Shown here: piece after piece, positions 1 to 7,990 of the stretch
Position numbering within the stretch: the stretch's first letter is position 1
Layout: every line of letters starts with the position of its first letter
NCBI RefSeq assembly: GCF_002913745.1
Contig: NZ_PPCG01000018.1
Span: 1 to 35,669, forward strand
Reading direction: 5' to 3'
Length of the DNA stretch: 35,669 nucleotides
Source of the DNA: Campylobacter concisus
GTDB taxonomy: Bacteria > Campylobacterota > Campylobacteria > Campylobacterales > Campylobacteraceae
Program-made: the position numbers and the translations under genes
The notes under the pieces: generated by a model
Seen by the model: only the letters and a program-made list of their open reading frames with translations
Database searches by the model: none
What the model was told of the DNA's origin: nothing

Positions 1-196
1 ACTGTAAGCAGAGCGTAATTCAAGTCCTCTTGTCTTCCTTTTTAAATAAAGAGAAATCTATAAATTTAATCAAGCTATCTTTTCAAATTTTAAAATTTAT
101 CTGAAGCTTTTTGTATGTTAAATTTAAAGTTTAGAATTTAAAGCAGTTAAATTAAAGATTAAATTTAAAGTCCAGAAGTTAAAAATATACAAATTC

Positions 197-218
197 CAAC
201 CCAGTCTAAACCAGGTTG
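197..218 (-). terminator. weak hairpin downstream of the chemoreceptor gene
   Basis: A 5-bp inverted repeat (CAACC/GGTTG, 12-nt loop) lies about 30 nt beyond the chemoreceptor stop codon, and an AT-rich stretch follows on the minus strand. It is short and the loop is long, so it is only a candidate terminator. The remaining bases 1-248 are AT-rich with repeated AATTTAAAG words, and I see no convincing gene there. Confidence 0.25.
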
Positions 219-248
219 AAATTTATTAAGATTTATGAAGCAGTTTGA

Positions 249-2198
249 TTAAAATTTATTCTTTCTTACTTCACTTACTATTGTCTTAGCCATGTTATCA
301 ACATCGCTTGTTACTTCATTGGCTTTATTAGCAATTACCACGTTTTCTTTTGTTAGATTATCTATTTGGGCAACTGATTGATTTATCATATTTATGCCTT
401 CACTTTGCTCTTTTATAGACTCACTCATCTCATTTATTGATTGAGCAAGTACATTTGCATTTGCCTCTATCTCACTTAAAGATTTTTGAGTACGTTCTGC
501 TAGTTTTCTTACTTCATCAGCAACAACTGCAAATCCTCTACCATGTTCTCCTGCTCTTGCTGCTTCTATTGCAGCATTAAGAGCAAGTAAATTTGTTTGA
601 TCTGCTATATCTCTTATTATTACGATGATATTTTTTATCTCTTCGGATTGTCTTGTTACGTCTTCTGCTTTTTGACTTATTGCATTCATTGAGCTAGACA
701 TTTGTTCAACTGCAGCAGCACTTTCTTGAAGTGAGTTTGCTTGTGTGCTAGCACCTTGCGTAAGCTCTTTCATAGCTGAAGCCAAAGTTGTAGCCTTTTC
801 TTCAAGCATCTTGGCATCATTTAAATTTGAGTTTAACATAGTGCAAATTACTTCACTCATATTAGATACTCCAAGTATCATAGCCTTTAGATCAGCCTCT
901 AGCTCCTCATTTATCTCAACCTTTGCTGTAAAGTCGTTTTTAGTATATGAGCTAAGAACATTTGTTATGCCCTTTAAATTTGCTGAGATAGATGTAAAGA
1001 ATTTGTTTAGTAGCTCTTTTAGTTCATTTAGCGATGGGTTGTTTGGAGTTGAGCCTATCTTTGCTCCAAGGTTTCCTTTGATCATTAAATTTGCTACCTT
1101 ATTTAGCTCATCTATCATAGTGCTATCTTTTTTGATGCCAGCTATGACTTTATCGATGTTTTCATTTATCGCTTTACTCATCTCGCCAAATTCATCATTT
1201 GATCTCACCTCTAGCTTGCTTGGTGCTTTTGCTTCGTAAGTTACAAATTTAAATACATCATCAAGCTTAGACTGGATGGTTTTTATAGGGTTAAGAGACT
1301 TTTTAAGTAAGAAATAGACAAATGCTGAGAGGATAACGATAAATAGCACTGCTAGGATTAGTTGGATCTTTAGGAGGGGCATAGTATTTGTGGTAAATAC
1401 ATCTTTTTGCATAGCAGATATAGCCAGCCAGCCACGATCGTTTAGCTCTATGAAGTCAGCATATCTATCCTCGCCCTTTGTGTTTTTATATGCAATTAGT
1501 CCGTTTTCATTAAATTCTTTATTTTTATATTTTTCTATTAGTTGCTTAGTGATTTCAGGCTTTGTGTTGATCAAATTTTTATCAGGGTGGATGATGATCT
1601 TGCCGTCTTTATCTACTACGTAAGCATAACTATAATCAGTCTTGCTGATGCTCATGATCTCTTCACTGAGGCTTGAAATATCAGCATTCATGGCGGCGAC
1701 ACCTTTATCACCGATAGGTGCTGAAAATGCTATCATCATGGCATTTGAGCTTGATGATTTATAAGGATCAGAAAAAGTTGCTTTTGCGCCTTTTGCGATC
1801 TTATACCAGTCTCTTGTTCTTGGGTCGTAGCCATTGTCTTTTGGCATCTCATTCTTACCATTTGAGCGGTACATCGCACCATCGCTCTCATATCCAACAA
1901 AAATTCTCTCTATCTCAGGCGATACGATTAGCTTTGTTGTGCTTAAAATTTCATTTATCTGGCTTCTATCCTCTAGCTTTTCTAGCCTTTGGGCGATGCC
2001 ATTTGCGGCATGTGTATTCTCGTCAAAAAATGTATTTATAGCGTTTTTTACATCTTTTAGAATTTGACGTTGAGATTGGATGACTAGCTCGATGGTTTTA
2101 CTCTGAGCAGTATAATAACTAGCGGCTGACATAGCCACAAACGAAATACATAGAGCAACTATTAACATTAGCGCTATTTTATTGGTGATTGACTTCAC
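249..2198 (-). CDS. methyl-accepting chemotaxis protein with periplasmic Cache-type sensor
   Basis: Transmembrane chemoreceptor that would pass a ligand signal to CheA/CheW. It is 649 aa. A TM helix lies near residues 8-28, followed by a roughly 240-residue periplasmic region with dCache features (an RDWYK motif, then a PYKSSSS stretch), a second TM near 275-298, a HAMP region, and a long cytoplasmic coiled-coil rod. The universally conserved MCP hairpin tip is present ([19 protein letters not shown]...[17 protein letters not shown]). The start is a GTG preceded by AAGGA at 6-nt spacing. No CheR/CheB docking pentapeptide is visible at the C-terminus (it ends ...RKNKF). The ligand cannot be read from sequence; dCache receptors often bind amino or organic acids. 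It is transcribed alone, from a likely TATAAT about 42 nt upstream. Confidence 0.95.
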   Translation of the reverse strand: MKSITNKIALMLIVALCISFVAMSAASYYTAQSKTIELVIQSQRQILKDVKNAINTFFDENTHAANGIAQRLEKLEDRSQINEILSTTKLIVSPEIERIFVGYESDGAMYRSNGKNEMPKDNGYDPRTRDWYKIAKGAKATFSDPYKSSSSNAMMIAFSAPIGDKGVAAMNADISSLSEEIMSISKTDYSYAYVVDKDGKIIIHPDKNLINTKPEITKQLIEKYKNKEFNENGLIAYKNTKGEDRYADFIELNDRGWLAISAMQKDVFTTNTMPLLKIQLILAVLFIVILSAFVYFLLKKSLNPIKTIQSKLDDVFKFVTYEAKAPSKLEVRSNDEFGEMSKAINENIDKVIAGIKKDSTMIDELNKVANLMIKGNLGAKIGSTPNNPSLNELKELLNKFFTSISANLKGITNVLSSYTKNDFTAKVEINEELEADLKAMILGVSNMSEVICTMLNSNLNDAKMLEEKATTLASAMKELTQGASTQANSLQESAAAVEQMSSSMNAISQKAEDVTRQSEEIKNIIVIIRDIADQTNLLALNAAIEAARAGEHGRGFAVVADEVRKLAERTQKSLSEIEANANVLAQSINEMSESIKEQSEGINMINQSVAQIDNLTKENVVIANKANEVTSDVDNMAKTIVSEVRKNKF

Positions 2199-2239
2199 AC
2201 GAATTCCTTTACATAATGATTTGAATTTTATATCGGTTA

Positions 2240-2245
2240 ATTATA
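2240..2245 (-). promoter_or_regulatory. -10 element of the chemoreceptor gene
   Basis: On the minus strand this reads TTTTATAAT, a perfect TATAAT about 42 nt upstream of the GTG start. No -35 is evident, as is usual for Campylobacter sigma-70 promoters. Confidence 0.5.
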
Positions 2246-2312
2246 AAATAATTGAATATTAGTTTTTAAAAAATTTAATATTTTTGAAAATTTTAATTAA
2301 AAATAAATATTA

Positions 2313-3509
2313 TTACCTTATCTCATACCTTTTTGAAACTACGTGGTAGTAAAAGGCTCCAACAAAAAAGAGGTTTCCCATAAAGGCTGCGATCATCTCC
2401 ACGCTTAGTCCAAGCTCGTATAAAAAGCCGATCGCAAATGAGATAAGTGCGCTAAATCCAAGAAAAACCATATCATTATACGCGATCACTCTGCCGTAAA
2501 ACTCTTTTTGGCAGTTTTGCTGAAGCAGCGTGTAGGTGTAGCTCCAAAGGCTTGACGTGCAAAATCCAGCAAAGACGATGCCAATGAGTGAGAGATAAAA
2601 ATTTCGCAAAGAGAGTGCCCAGATGATGATGCCAAGCCCTTGACCGATGTAGATGTAGATGAGCGTTTTTTTATTCATAAATTTACTAAGCAAGGCCGGT
2701 GCAAACATAAGCGAGATCGATCTTGAGGCGTTTAGCAGGCCAATAACTAGCGAGGTTGAGAGCAAATTTGCGTATCTATAGTCAGCCAAAAGTGCGATCA
2801 ATGCGTCATAAGCTGTGATGCCAACAAAGGCGTGCAAAAATATAAGATGCACGATGAGCCTATTTTCTTTTAGGTATTTAAGCCCATTTTTGAGCATTTT
2901 TAGAGGTTTTTCTATAAATTCTGGCTTTAGCTCGTCCAGCTTTAAAAGATATAAAAAGCCAAAACTGCAAAGATAAAGAGCTCCGTCGAGCAAAAAGGCG
3001 CTTTTGATGCCAAAAAAGTGTATATAAACGCCTGCAAGCCCCATGCCAGCAGTATATGAGACCGCCCAGATGATAGAGTGGATCTCGTTTGCAAGCTTTA
3101 GGCTCTCTTTGCTTAAAATTTTTGGTAGCACGCTCATCTCTACTTGAAAATACATCCCGCCAACACCGTTTCTAATAAAAATGATAAGCAAAAGCAGCCA
3201 TAAATAATCAAGTGAATTTATAAAAAGCAGCATAAAAACGCTTATTGTCTCAACCGCCATCATGATAACAAGCATAGGTTTTGGGCTAAATTTATCAACC
3301 AAAATGCCACTAAACGGAGCGATGACGACACCTGGGGTAAACGCCATCGCCGCACTTAATGTAAGCGCCCAAACAGGAGCGTCAAGCGAGATAAGTAGCG
3401 TAAAGATGCCAGTGTGCGAGAACCACACACCAAAGTAGCACATGAGCTGGATGGTGCTTAAAAGGCGGAAATTTCTCTCGTCTTTTAAAAGCTTAAGATA
3501 CTCTTTCAA
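2313..3509 (-). CDS. MFS transporter (drug/siderophore efflux type)
   Basis: Inner-membrane secondary transporter of 398 aa with about 12 hydrophobic helices. The pattern fits the major facilitator superfamily, including the loop after TM2 (GILVDKFSPKP) that resembles the MFS GxLaDrxGrk signature. Overall it looks like the EntS-type efflux branch (TMs with AFTPGVVIAPFSG early, a pseudo-repeat in the second half). The start appears to be TTG, one base after the stop of the upstream lipoprotein gene and without a strong Shine-Dalgarno, so translational coupling to that gene is likely. The next Met is at residue 23, inside TM1, which argues for the TTG. The substrate is unknown. Confidence 0.85.
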   Translation of the reverse strand: MKEYLKLLKDERNFRLLSTIQLMCYFGVWFSHTGIFTLLISLDAPVWALTLSAAMAFTPGVVIAPFSGILVDKFSPKPMLVIMMAVETISVFMLLFINSLDYLWLLLLIIFIRNGVGGMYFQVEMSVLPKILSKESLKLANEIHSIIWAVSYTAGMGLAGVYIHFFGIKSAFLLDGALYLCSFGFLYLLKLDELKPEFIEKPLKMLKNGLKYLKENRLIVHLIFLHAFVGITAYDALIALLADYRYANLLSTSLVIGLLNASRSISLMFAPALLSKFMNKKTLIYIYIGQGLGIIIWALSLRNFYLSLIGIVFAGFCTSSLWSYTYTLLQQNCQKEFYGRVIAYNDMVFLGFSALISFAIGFLYELGLSVEMIAAFMGNLFFVGAFYYHVVSKRYEIR

Positions 3510-3510
3510 A

Positions 3511-4716
3511 CTACTGGTTCCACATGAGAGTTATCTGTTCTATTTGTGCCTCGTCTGGGATCTGGCTTAAGCTTGTTATCTCTTGTGCGAGTGGATTTTT
3601 AAGCTTTATGAGCATGTCGTGGCTGTTTATTTTTAGATAGATATTGTTTGCGTCGCTTTGAAATTTAGAGATAACAAGGGCGTTTTTTATATCTTTGAAA
3701 TTTGATTTTAGGCTGATATTTTCTGGAGTTTTAAACTCGTTTGAGTAAATTTCAATGCTTGTTATGATGCCATTTAGCAAGGTGTATTCAAAAATTCTCT
3801 CGTTTTTGCTTGTGACGATGTAGCTATTTTCTTTTTTAGTATTGTCTCTTTTTATGTTTTTTGCGCCATAAAATTTCATCACATCAGCATTTGCTGACTC
3901 GTTTGTAAGTTTTGCAAAAAAGCCCTTGCCAAAGAGGCTAGATCTGCCTTTTTCTCTTTTGTAGTGTCCGCTTATGTGAGCGTTTTTGCAAATTTTATCA
4001 TTTGCGATTATGAAGATGTCGTTAGCAGTTTTATGCACGCTTAAAGTCACACCTTTTTCATCCAAAAGGTAAAAAATGCCCTTGTCATAAAGCAGCTCTG
4101 AGTTAAATTTGCAAAGTGGTGAGCCATCTTTTAGCGATGAGTAAAAGCTTATCTTTGCACCATTTTTACTAGGCACAAGCACAAGCTCTAAAAAGCCATT
4201 TTTGTCTTTAAATTTAGAAAATCTAGCAAAAAAACTATCTTTGTATGCCTTATTTACCGGCTCGTAGTTATAAATTTGAGCTAGCACGCCAACTCGTTTA
4301 TTTTTCTTATCGTCAAGCTGAAGAAGTGAGTTTTTATTTGGTACAAAGTAGCTAAGCGTGCCACTTTCATCTTTTAGCACGATAGCGCTCTCATCGACAT
4401 CAAATGTGCCACCTTTTTCTACCAAAGTAGCAGCCTTATCCATCGTAAGCATAGTTTTTGTGTAGGTTTTGTCTTTATTTAGAGTTAAGATAGTCTTCAC
4501 GCCCTCGCAGTTTGAGCATGGCAATGTCGTGTAGTAGCTCGTGTAGATAGAGTTTGAAAGTATTAGTTTTTCTGGTTTTTTGGGTTTTTCGTCTCTAACT
4601 AGGGGTTTTTCTTCTTTTGGTTTTTGTGTTTGTTCTTGATTTTGTGGCTTTAAATTTTCATTTTTCGCGCAGCCAATGATGAAAAATGAGATAAGTATGG
4701 CAAAAAGATATTTCAT
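3511..4716 (-). CDS. large NlpE-like envelope lipoprotein
   Basis: Predicted lipoprotein of 401 aa. I chose the ATG at 4716 because AAGGAG lies 6 nt upstream of it; a TTG two codons earlier sits too close to the same site. A signal peptide ends in a lipobox IIGC, followed by a Lys/Glu/Pro-rich linker (about residues 20-50). The next 100 residues resemble the N-terminal NlpE barrel: LPCSNCEGVKTILTL with a CxxC pair, then KDKTYTK. The remaining 250 residues contain a second beta-rich region I cannot assign. NlpE proteins sense envelope or copper stress in Enterobacteria, but the Cpx partner is not evident here, so function is inferred only from fold. It is a paralogue of the next gene (4765-5193) and is followed by the MFS gene with a 1-nt gap. 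Confidence 0.8.
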   Translation of the reverse strand: MKYLFAILISFFIIGCAKNENLKPQNQEQTQKPKEEKPLVRDEKPKKPEKLILSNSIYTSYYTTLPCSNCEGVKTILTLNKDKTYTKTMLTMDKAATLVEKGGTFDVDESAIVLKDESGTLSYFVPNKNSLLQLDDKKNKRVGVLAQIYNYEPVNKAYKDSFFARFSKFKDKNGFLELVLVPSKNGAKISFYSSLKDGSPLCKFNSELLYDKGIFYLLDEKGVTLSVHKTANDIFIIANDKICKNAHISGHYKREKGRSSLFGKGFFAKLTNESANADVMKFYGAKNIKRDNTKKENSYIVTSKNERIFEYTLLNGIITSIEIYSNEFKTPENISLKSNFKDIKNALVISKFQSDANNIYLKINSHDMLIKLKNPLAQEITSLSQIPDEAQIEQITLMWNQ

Positions 4717-4764
4717 TTGCAACTCCTTAAAAATTGCAAAATTATATCATTTTGCCTTTAAAAT

Positions 4765-5193
4765 TTATTTTACGCGTTTGAAGATGTATTTGTCTTTTAG
4801 CTCGCCAGTGACCTCTTTTTGATCCATATCAAGCATCTTTAGATTTTCACCCTCGATCTTATAAAAGCTCTTCTCTTTATACTCATCAACCGTTGTGATG
4901 ACGCCATTTTTGAGCGAGTATTTGCCCTTGCTAACGGCTTTGTAGTTGTCTTTTGACTTGTAGTTCATCACACTTTCAAATGTGCCGTCTTTTTTAAGTG
5001 TAAGGGTTGAGTCTATACCCATGCAGCTAGCGCAAGGTAAAAACGCCTTGTAAGTGCCTTCGATGCTGCTTACTGGAGCCATGCAACTGCCTTTTACTTC
5101 ACATTTGCCTTGTGGGACGCTCGCGCTTTGGTTTGACGTAGCGCAACCTGCTAAAAGTAGAGCCGCACTTAGTGCAAAGATAAAATTTTTCAT
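4765..5193 (-). CDS. small NlpE-family lipoprotein
   Basis: 142-aa lipoprotein with a clean signal peptide and lipobox LAGC. A single NlpE-type domain follows, with the typical LPCASCMGIDSTLTLKKDG segment carrying the CxxC pair. This family forms a small beta-barrel at the inner face of the outer membrane and in E. coli is tied to copper tolerance and surface sensing; the role here is inferred. It is first in a minus-strand run with the longer paralogue and the MFS transporter. Its promoter probably shares the symmetric -10 at 5225-5236 with the divergent stomatin operon. Confidence 0.85.
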   Translation of the reverse strand: MKNFIFALSAALLLAGCATSNQSASVPQGKCEVKGSCMAPVSSIEGTYKAFLPCASCMGIDSTLTLKKDGTFESVMNYKSKDNYKAVSKGKYSLKNGVITTVDEYKEKSFYKIEGENLKMLDMDQKEVTGELKDKYIFKRVK

Positions 5194-5224
5194 GCTGATC
5201 CTTTTTGAAAATAAAATTTAAAAT

Positions 5225-5236
5225 GTATTATAATAC
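5225..5236. promoter_or_regulatory. symmetric -10 shared by divergent genes
   Basis: GTATTATAATAC is a perfect 12-bp palindrome containing TATAAT on both strands, 32-36 nt upstream of the NlpE lipoprotein start on the minus strand and about 40 nt upstream of the stomatin start on the plus strand. It can serve as the -10 in either direction. Confidence 0.6.
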
Positions 5237-5273
5237 TTAAGAAAATAACAAATTATAAATTAAAGGAGAGAAG

Positions 5274-6188
5274 ATGCAAGTTGAGACATTTGGCGTTTTA
5301 GTCGTTGTTTTGGTTATTTTTGCATTTTTGTTTTTAAAAGCTGGTATCAAGATCGTTTCGCAAGCAGATAACTTGCTGATCGAGCGACTTGGTAAATTTC
5401 ACAAGGTGCTTGATGGGGGATTTCACATTATCATCCCATTTGTCGATCAGATAAGGGCGATCATAACTATAAAAGAGCAGCTTGTTGATATCACGAAACA
5501 GCAAGTCATCACAAAAGATAATGTTAATATTAGCGTCGATGGCATCGTCTTTTTAAAGGTTTTTGACGCAAAAATGGCGGTTTATAACGTAGATAACTAC
5601 AAACGCGCCATTGCAAATTTGGCCATGACAACGCTTCGTGGTGAGATAGGTGCGATGAATCTTGACGATACGCTAAGCTCACGTGACCGTCTAAATGCCG
5701 CACTTCAAGTGGCTCTTGGCGATGCTGCTGGCAACTGGGGCGTAAAGATCATGAGGGTTGAAATTTCTGAAATTTCTGTCCCACTTGGCATCGAAGAGGC
5801 GATGAATATGCAGATGAAGGCTGAGCGTGAAAAGCGCGCGATCGAGCTAAAAGCCTTGGCTGAAAAAGAGGCGCTAATCCGAAACGCAGAGGCGCTAAAA
5901 CAAGAAAAAGTGCTTCAAGCAGAGGCGATCGAGCGTATGGCTGATGCGAAAAAATACGAGCAAATCGCCATCGCAACGGCTCAAAAAGAGGCTATGGATA
6001 TGATAAATGATAGCATGAGTAAAAACGCAAATGCGGCTGAATTTTTGCTTGCGCGTGACAGAGTCGGGGCATTTAGCGAGCTAGCTAAAAATAGCTCAAA
6101 AGATAAAATTTTAGTCCCTTACGAAGCGACTGAGCTAATTGGCTCGCTTAGCGTTTTAAAGAATTTCTTAGCTAAGGATAAGGCGTGA
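5274..6188 (+). CDS. SPFH/stomatin-like membrane protein (QmcA type)
   Basis: 304 aa, close to the 305 aa of E. coli QmcA. One N-terminal TM (about residues 6-24) is followed by a band-7/SPFH domain (GGFHIIIPFVDQIRAI..., VITKDNVNISVDGIVFLKV) and a long Ala/Glu/Lys-rich coiled coil (about 180-240). Such proteins form oligomeric rings that organise membrane microdomains and modulate membrane proteases. The downstream nfeD-like gene overlaps its stop by 4 nt, the classic NfeD-stomatin operon. A good Shine-Dalgarno (AAAGGAG) precedes the ATG. Confidence 0.92.
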   Translation: MQVETFGVLVVVLVIFAFLFLKAGIKIVSQADNLLIERLGKFHKVLDGGFHIIIPFVDQIRAIITIKEQLVDITKQQVITKDNVNISVDGIVFLKVFDAKMAVYNVDNYKRAIANLAMTTLRGEIGAMNLDDTLSSRDRLNAALQVALGDAAGNWGVKIMRVEISEISVPLGIEEAMNMQMKAEREKRAIELKALAEKEALIRNAEALKQEKVLQAEAIERMADAKKYEQIAIATAQKEAMDMINDSMSKNANAAEFLLARDRVGAFSELAKNSSKDKILVPYEATELIGSLSVLKNFLAKDKA

Positions 6189-6577
6189 TAAGTCCTTTTA
6201 TAATGATAGCCATCGGCGCGCTCTTGTGCGTGGCTGAGCTTATGCTATTTTCATTTTATCTGCTATTTTTTGGCGTCGCTTTTATCATCGTTGGGGCGAT
6301 AAATTTTGGCTTTAGCTTTGAGTGGAGCTTTCAAATTTTAGCTGTCCTAGTGCTTGCATTTATCTTGCTTGCGCTCTTAAAAGCGCCTTTAAAGAGTAAA
6401 TTTATGGCTAAAAAAGAGAGCTTTAACGAAGAATTTTTAGATGAGCCAGGAGTTGGTGAGATCAGAGAAAATATGGTCTATTTTAAAGGCACTCTTTGGA
6501 AGTATGACGGAGCGCTAAAAAATGGCGAGAAAGTGCAGGTTTTAGGTACTAAAGGCGACAAAGTTATATTAAATTAA
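6185..6577 (+). CDS. NfeD-like membrane protein (short form)
   Basis: 130 aa with two or three N-terminal hydrophobic helices (to about residue 60), then a soluble C-terminal OB-fold-like tail (GEIRENMVYFKGTLWKYDG...), typical of the short NfeD1b class that lacks a ClpP-like protease domain. The GTG start overlaps the stomatin stop codon (GTGA), implying translational coupling; an internal ATG six codons later is the alternative start. Stomatin/NfeD pairs interact in membranes. Its stop codon lies inside the stem of the downstream terminator. Confidence 0.85.
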   Translation: MISPFIMIAIGALLCVAELMLFSFYLLFFGVAFIIVGAINFGFSFEWSFQILAVLVLAFILLALLKAPLKSKFMAKKESFNEEFLDEPGVGEIRENMVYFKGTLWKYDGALKNGEKVQVLGTKGDKVILN

Positions 6578-6599
6578 AGTGCCATTTGGCACTTTAATT
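6572..6599. terminator. bidirectional terminator between convergent genes
   Basis: Perfect 13-bp inverted repeat around GTGCCA-TT-TGGCAC with A-rich and T-rich flanks on both sides, so it can work in both directions. The left arm contains the stop codon of the NfeD gene, and the right arm overlaps that of the minus-strand lipoprotein. Confidence 0.85.
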
Positions 6600-6810
6600 A
6601 TTTTGTGTGAGCTGGGCAGCCTGCTGGCATTTGCTCATGCATCACACCTTGCATGCCGTGATGTGGGCAGCTTGGCATCTTTTCTTGCATCATTTTTTGA
6701 TGATGAGCACATCCACAACTTGCTCCTTGAGGCCCAGCTGGCTTTGGCTCATTTTTGGCACAACCAACTAAAAATAGCCCGCAGATAACGGCAAATATCA
6801 CCTTTTTCAT
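6598..6810 (-). CDS. small His/Cys/Met-rich lipoprotein, probable metal binder
   Basis: 70-aa protein. I use the ATG at 6810 because AAAGGAG lies 6 nt upstream; an in-frame upstream extension has no such site. The signal peptide ends in lipobox LVGC. The roughly 53-residue mature chain holds 5 Cys, 6 His and 6 Met, in repeating units such as CGCAHH, MPSCPHHGM and MPAGCPAH. This composition is typical of copper/zinc/nickel-binding periplasmic proteins, but I recognise no named family. It is monocistronic, divergent from mqnC, and close to two NlpE-like lipoproteins. Metal binding is inference. Confidence 0.75.
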   Translation of the reverse strand: MKKVIFAVICGLFLVGCAKNEPKPAGPQGASCGCAHHQKMMQEKMPSCPHHGMQGVMHEQMPAGCPAHTK

Positions 6811-6943
6811 AACTCGCTCCTTTAAAGAATTTCTCACATTTTAGCCTTTAAAAATTAATTTTTTCATAACGCCTGATTTATCATATTTAAAAGCATTTTT
6901 GGCTAAACTCTCGCCCAAAAATAAGCAAAATAAAAGGTTAAAT

Positions 6944-7990
6944 TTGAAAAGACTTAGTGTAAATGAAGCCATCGATCTTATAGAAAATGCACCGCTTCAC
7001 GAGCTTGGCAAGATGGCGCTAGCTAGAAAAAAAGAGCTTCATCCAGAAGGCATAACGACCTTCATCGTAGATCGCAACATCAACTATACAAACGTCTGCT
7101 GGGTGGATTGTAAATTTTGCGCATTTTACCGCCACGCAAAAGAGGAAGACGCTTATGTGCTAAGTTTTGAGGAGATCGGCAAGAAGATCGAGGAGCTTAT
7201 CGCCATTGGCGGCACGCAAATTTTATTTCAAGGCGGCGTTCATCCAAAGCTAAAGATCGAGTGGTACGAGGAGCTTGTCGGCTACATCAGCAAGCACTAT
7301 CCAAGCATCACGATACATGGCTTCTCAGCCGTTGAGATCGACTACATCGCAAGAGTTTCAAAAATTTCTACAAAAGAGGTCCTAAGACGCCTAAACGAAA
7401 AGGGCTTATACTCGATGCCAGGGGCTGGAGCGGAGATTTTAAGCGACCGCGTTCGCGACATCATCGCCCCTAAAAAGTGCGACACCGCAGACTGGCTTCG
7501 CATACACAAAGAGGCGCACGAGCTTGGCATGAAGACGACTGCGACGATGATGTTTGGCACGGTCGAGAGCACTCGTGAGATCGTGGAGCACTGGGAGCAT
7601 ATCAGAAATTTACAAGATGAAACGGCTGGATTTAGAGCCTTTATACTTTGGAGCTTTCAAGGGCTAAATACAAAGCTCATGCAAGAAATCCCTGAGATCA
7701 AAAAGCAAAGCTCAAATGTCTATCTAAGGCTTCTTGCAGTCTCAAGGCTCTTTTTGGATAACTTTAAAAATATCCAAAGCAGCTGGGTCACACAGGGCAG
7801 CTACGTAGGCCAGCTAGCGCTTCTTTTTGGTGCAAACGACCTTGGTAGCACGATGATGGAGGAAAACGTCGTAAAGGCCGCAGGAGCAAGCTTTAGGATG
7901 AATAAAGACCAGATGATCGAGCTTATAAAAGATGTCGGAGAAATTCCAGCCAAGCGCAACACAAACTACGATATTTTGGAGAAATTTTAG
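6944..7990 (+). CDS. mqnC: cyclic dehypoxanthine futalosine synthase (radical SAM)
   Basis: Menaquinone biosynthesis by the futalosine pathway: MqnC cyclises dehypoxanthine futalosine using a radical-SAM [4Fe-4S] cluster. The motif CWVDCKFC gives the CxxxCxxC cluster ligands (C52, C56, C59 in this numbering). GGTQILFQGGVHP and HGFSAVEI follow, matching the MqnC rather than MqnE branch. The start taken is the TTG at 6944 with AAAAGG upstream, giving 348 aa; another in-frame TTG 45 nt earlier lacks a ribosome site. It abuts the M16 gene directly (stop then ATG) and leads a mqnC-M16-recG operon. Menaquinone is the electron donor expected for the NO and nitrite reductases elsewhere in the window. 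Confidence 0.95.
   Translation: MKRLSVNEAIDLIENAPLHELGKMALARKKELHPEGITTFIVDRNINYTNVCWVDCKFCAFYRHAKEEDAYVLSFEEIGKKIEELIAIGGTQILFQGGVHPKLKIEWYEELVGYISKHYPSITIHGFSAVEIDYIARVSKISTKEVLRRLNEKGLYSMPGAGAEILSDRVRDIIAPKKCDTADWLRIHKEAHELGMKTTATMMFGTVESTREIVEHWEHIRNLQDETAGFRAFILWSFQGLNTKLMQEIPEIKKQSSNVYLRLLAVSRLFLDNFKNIQSSWVTQGSYVGQLALLFGANDLGSTMMEENVVKAAGASFRMNKDQMIELIKDVGEIPAKRNTNYDILEKF

Noticed and set aside
1..60. tRNA 3' end (TTCAAGTCC resembles a T-loop)
   Set aside because: The flanking bases do not form a 5-bp T-stem and no acceptor stem or CCA is seen.
3..113. Plus-strand open frame at the left edge
   Set aside because: Short, low complexity, AT-rich, with no recognisable sequence; not supportable as a gene.
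745..1239. 164-codon open frame on the plus strand inside the chemoreceptor gene
   Set aside because: Antisense shadow of a strongly conserved MCP; Ser/Phe-rich composition mirrors its coding strand and it has no ribosome site.
6579..6788. Plus-strand open frame over the small lipoprotein gene
   Set aside because: Starts inside a terminator stem and has no ribosome site; the minus-strand frame has a signal peptide, lipobox and Shine-Dalgarno.
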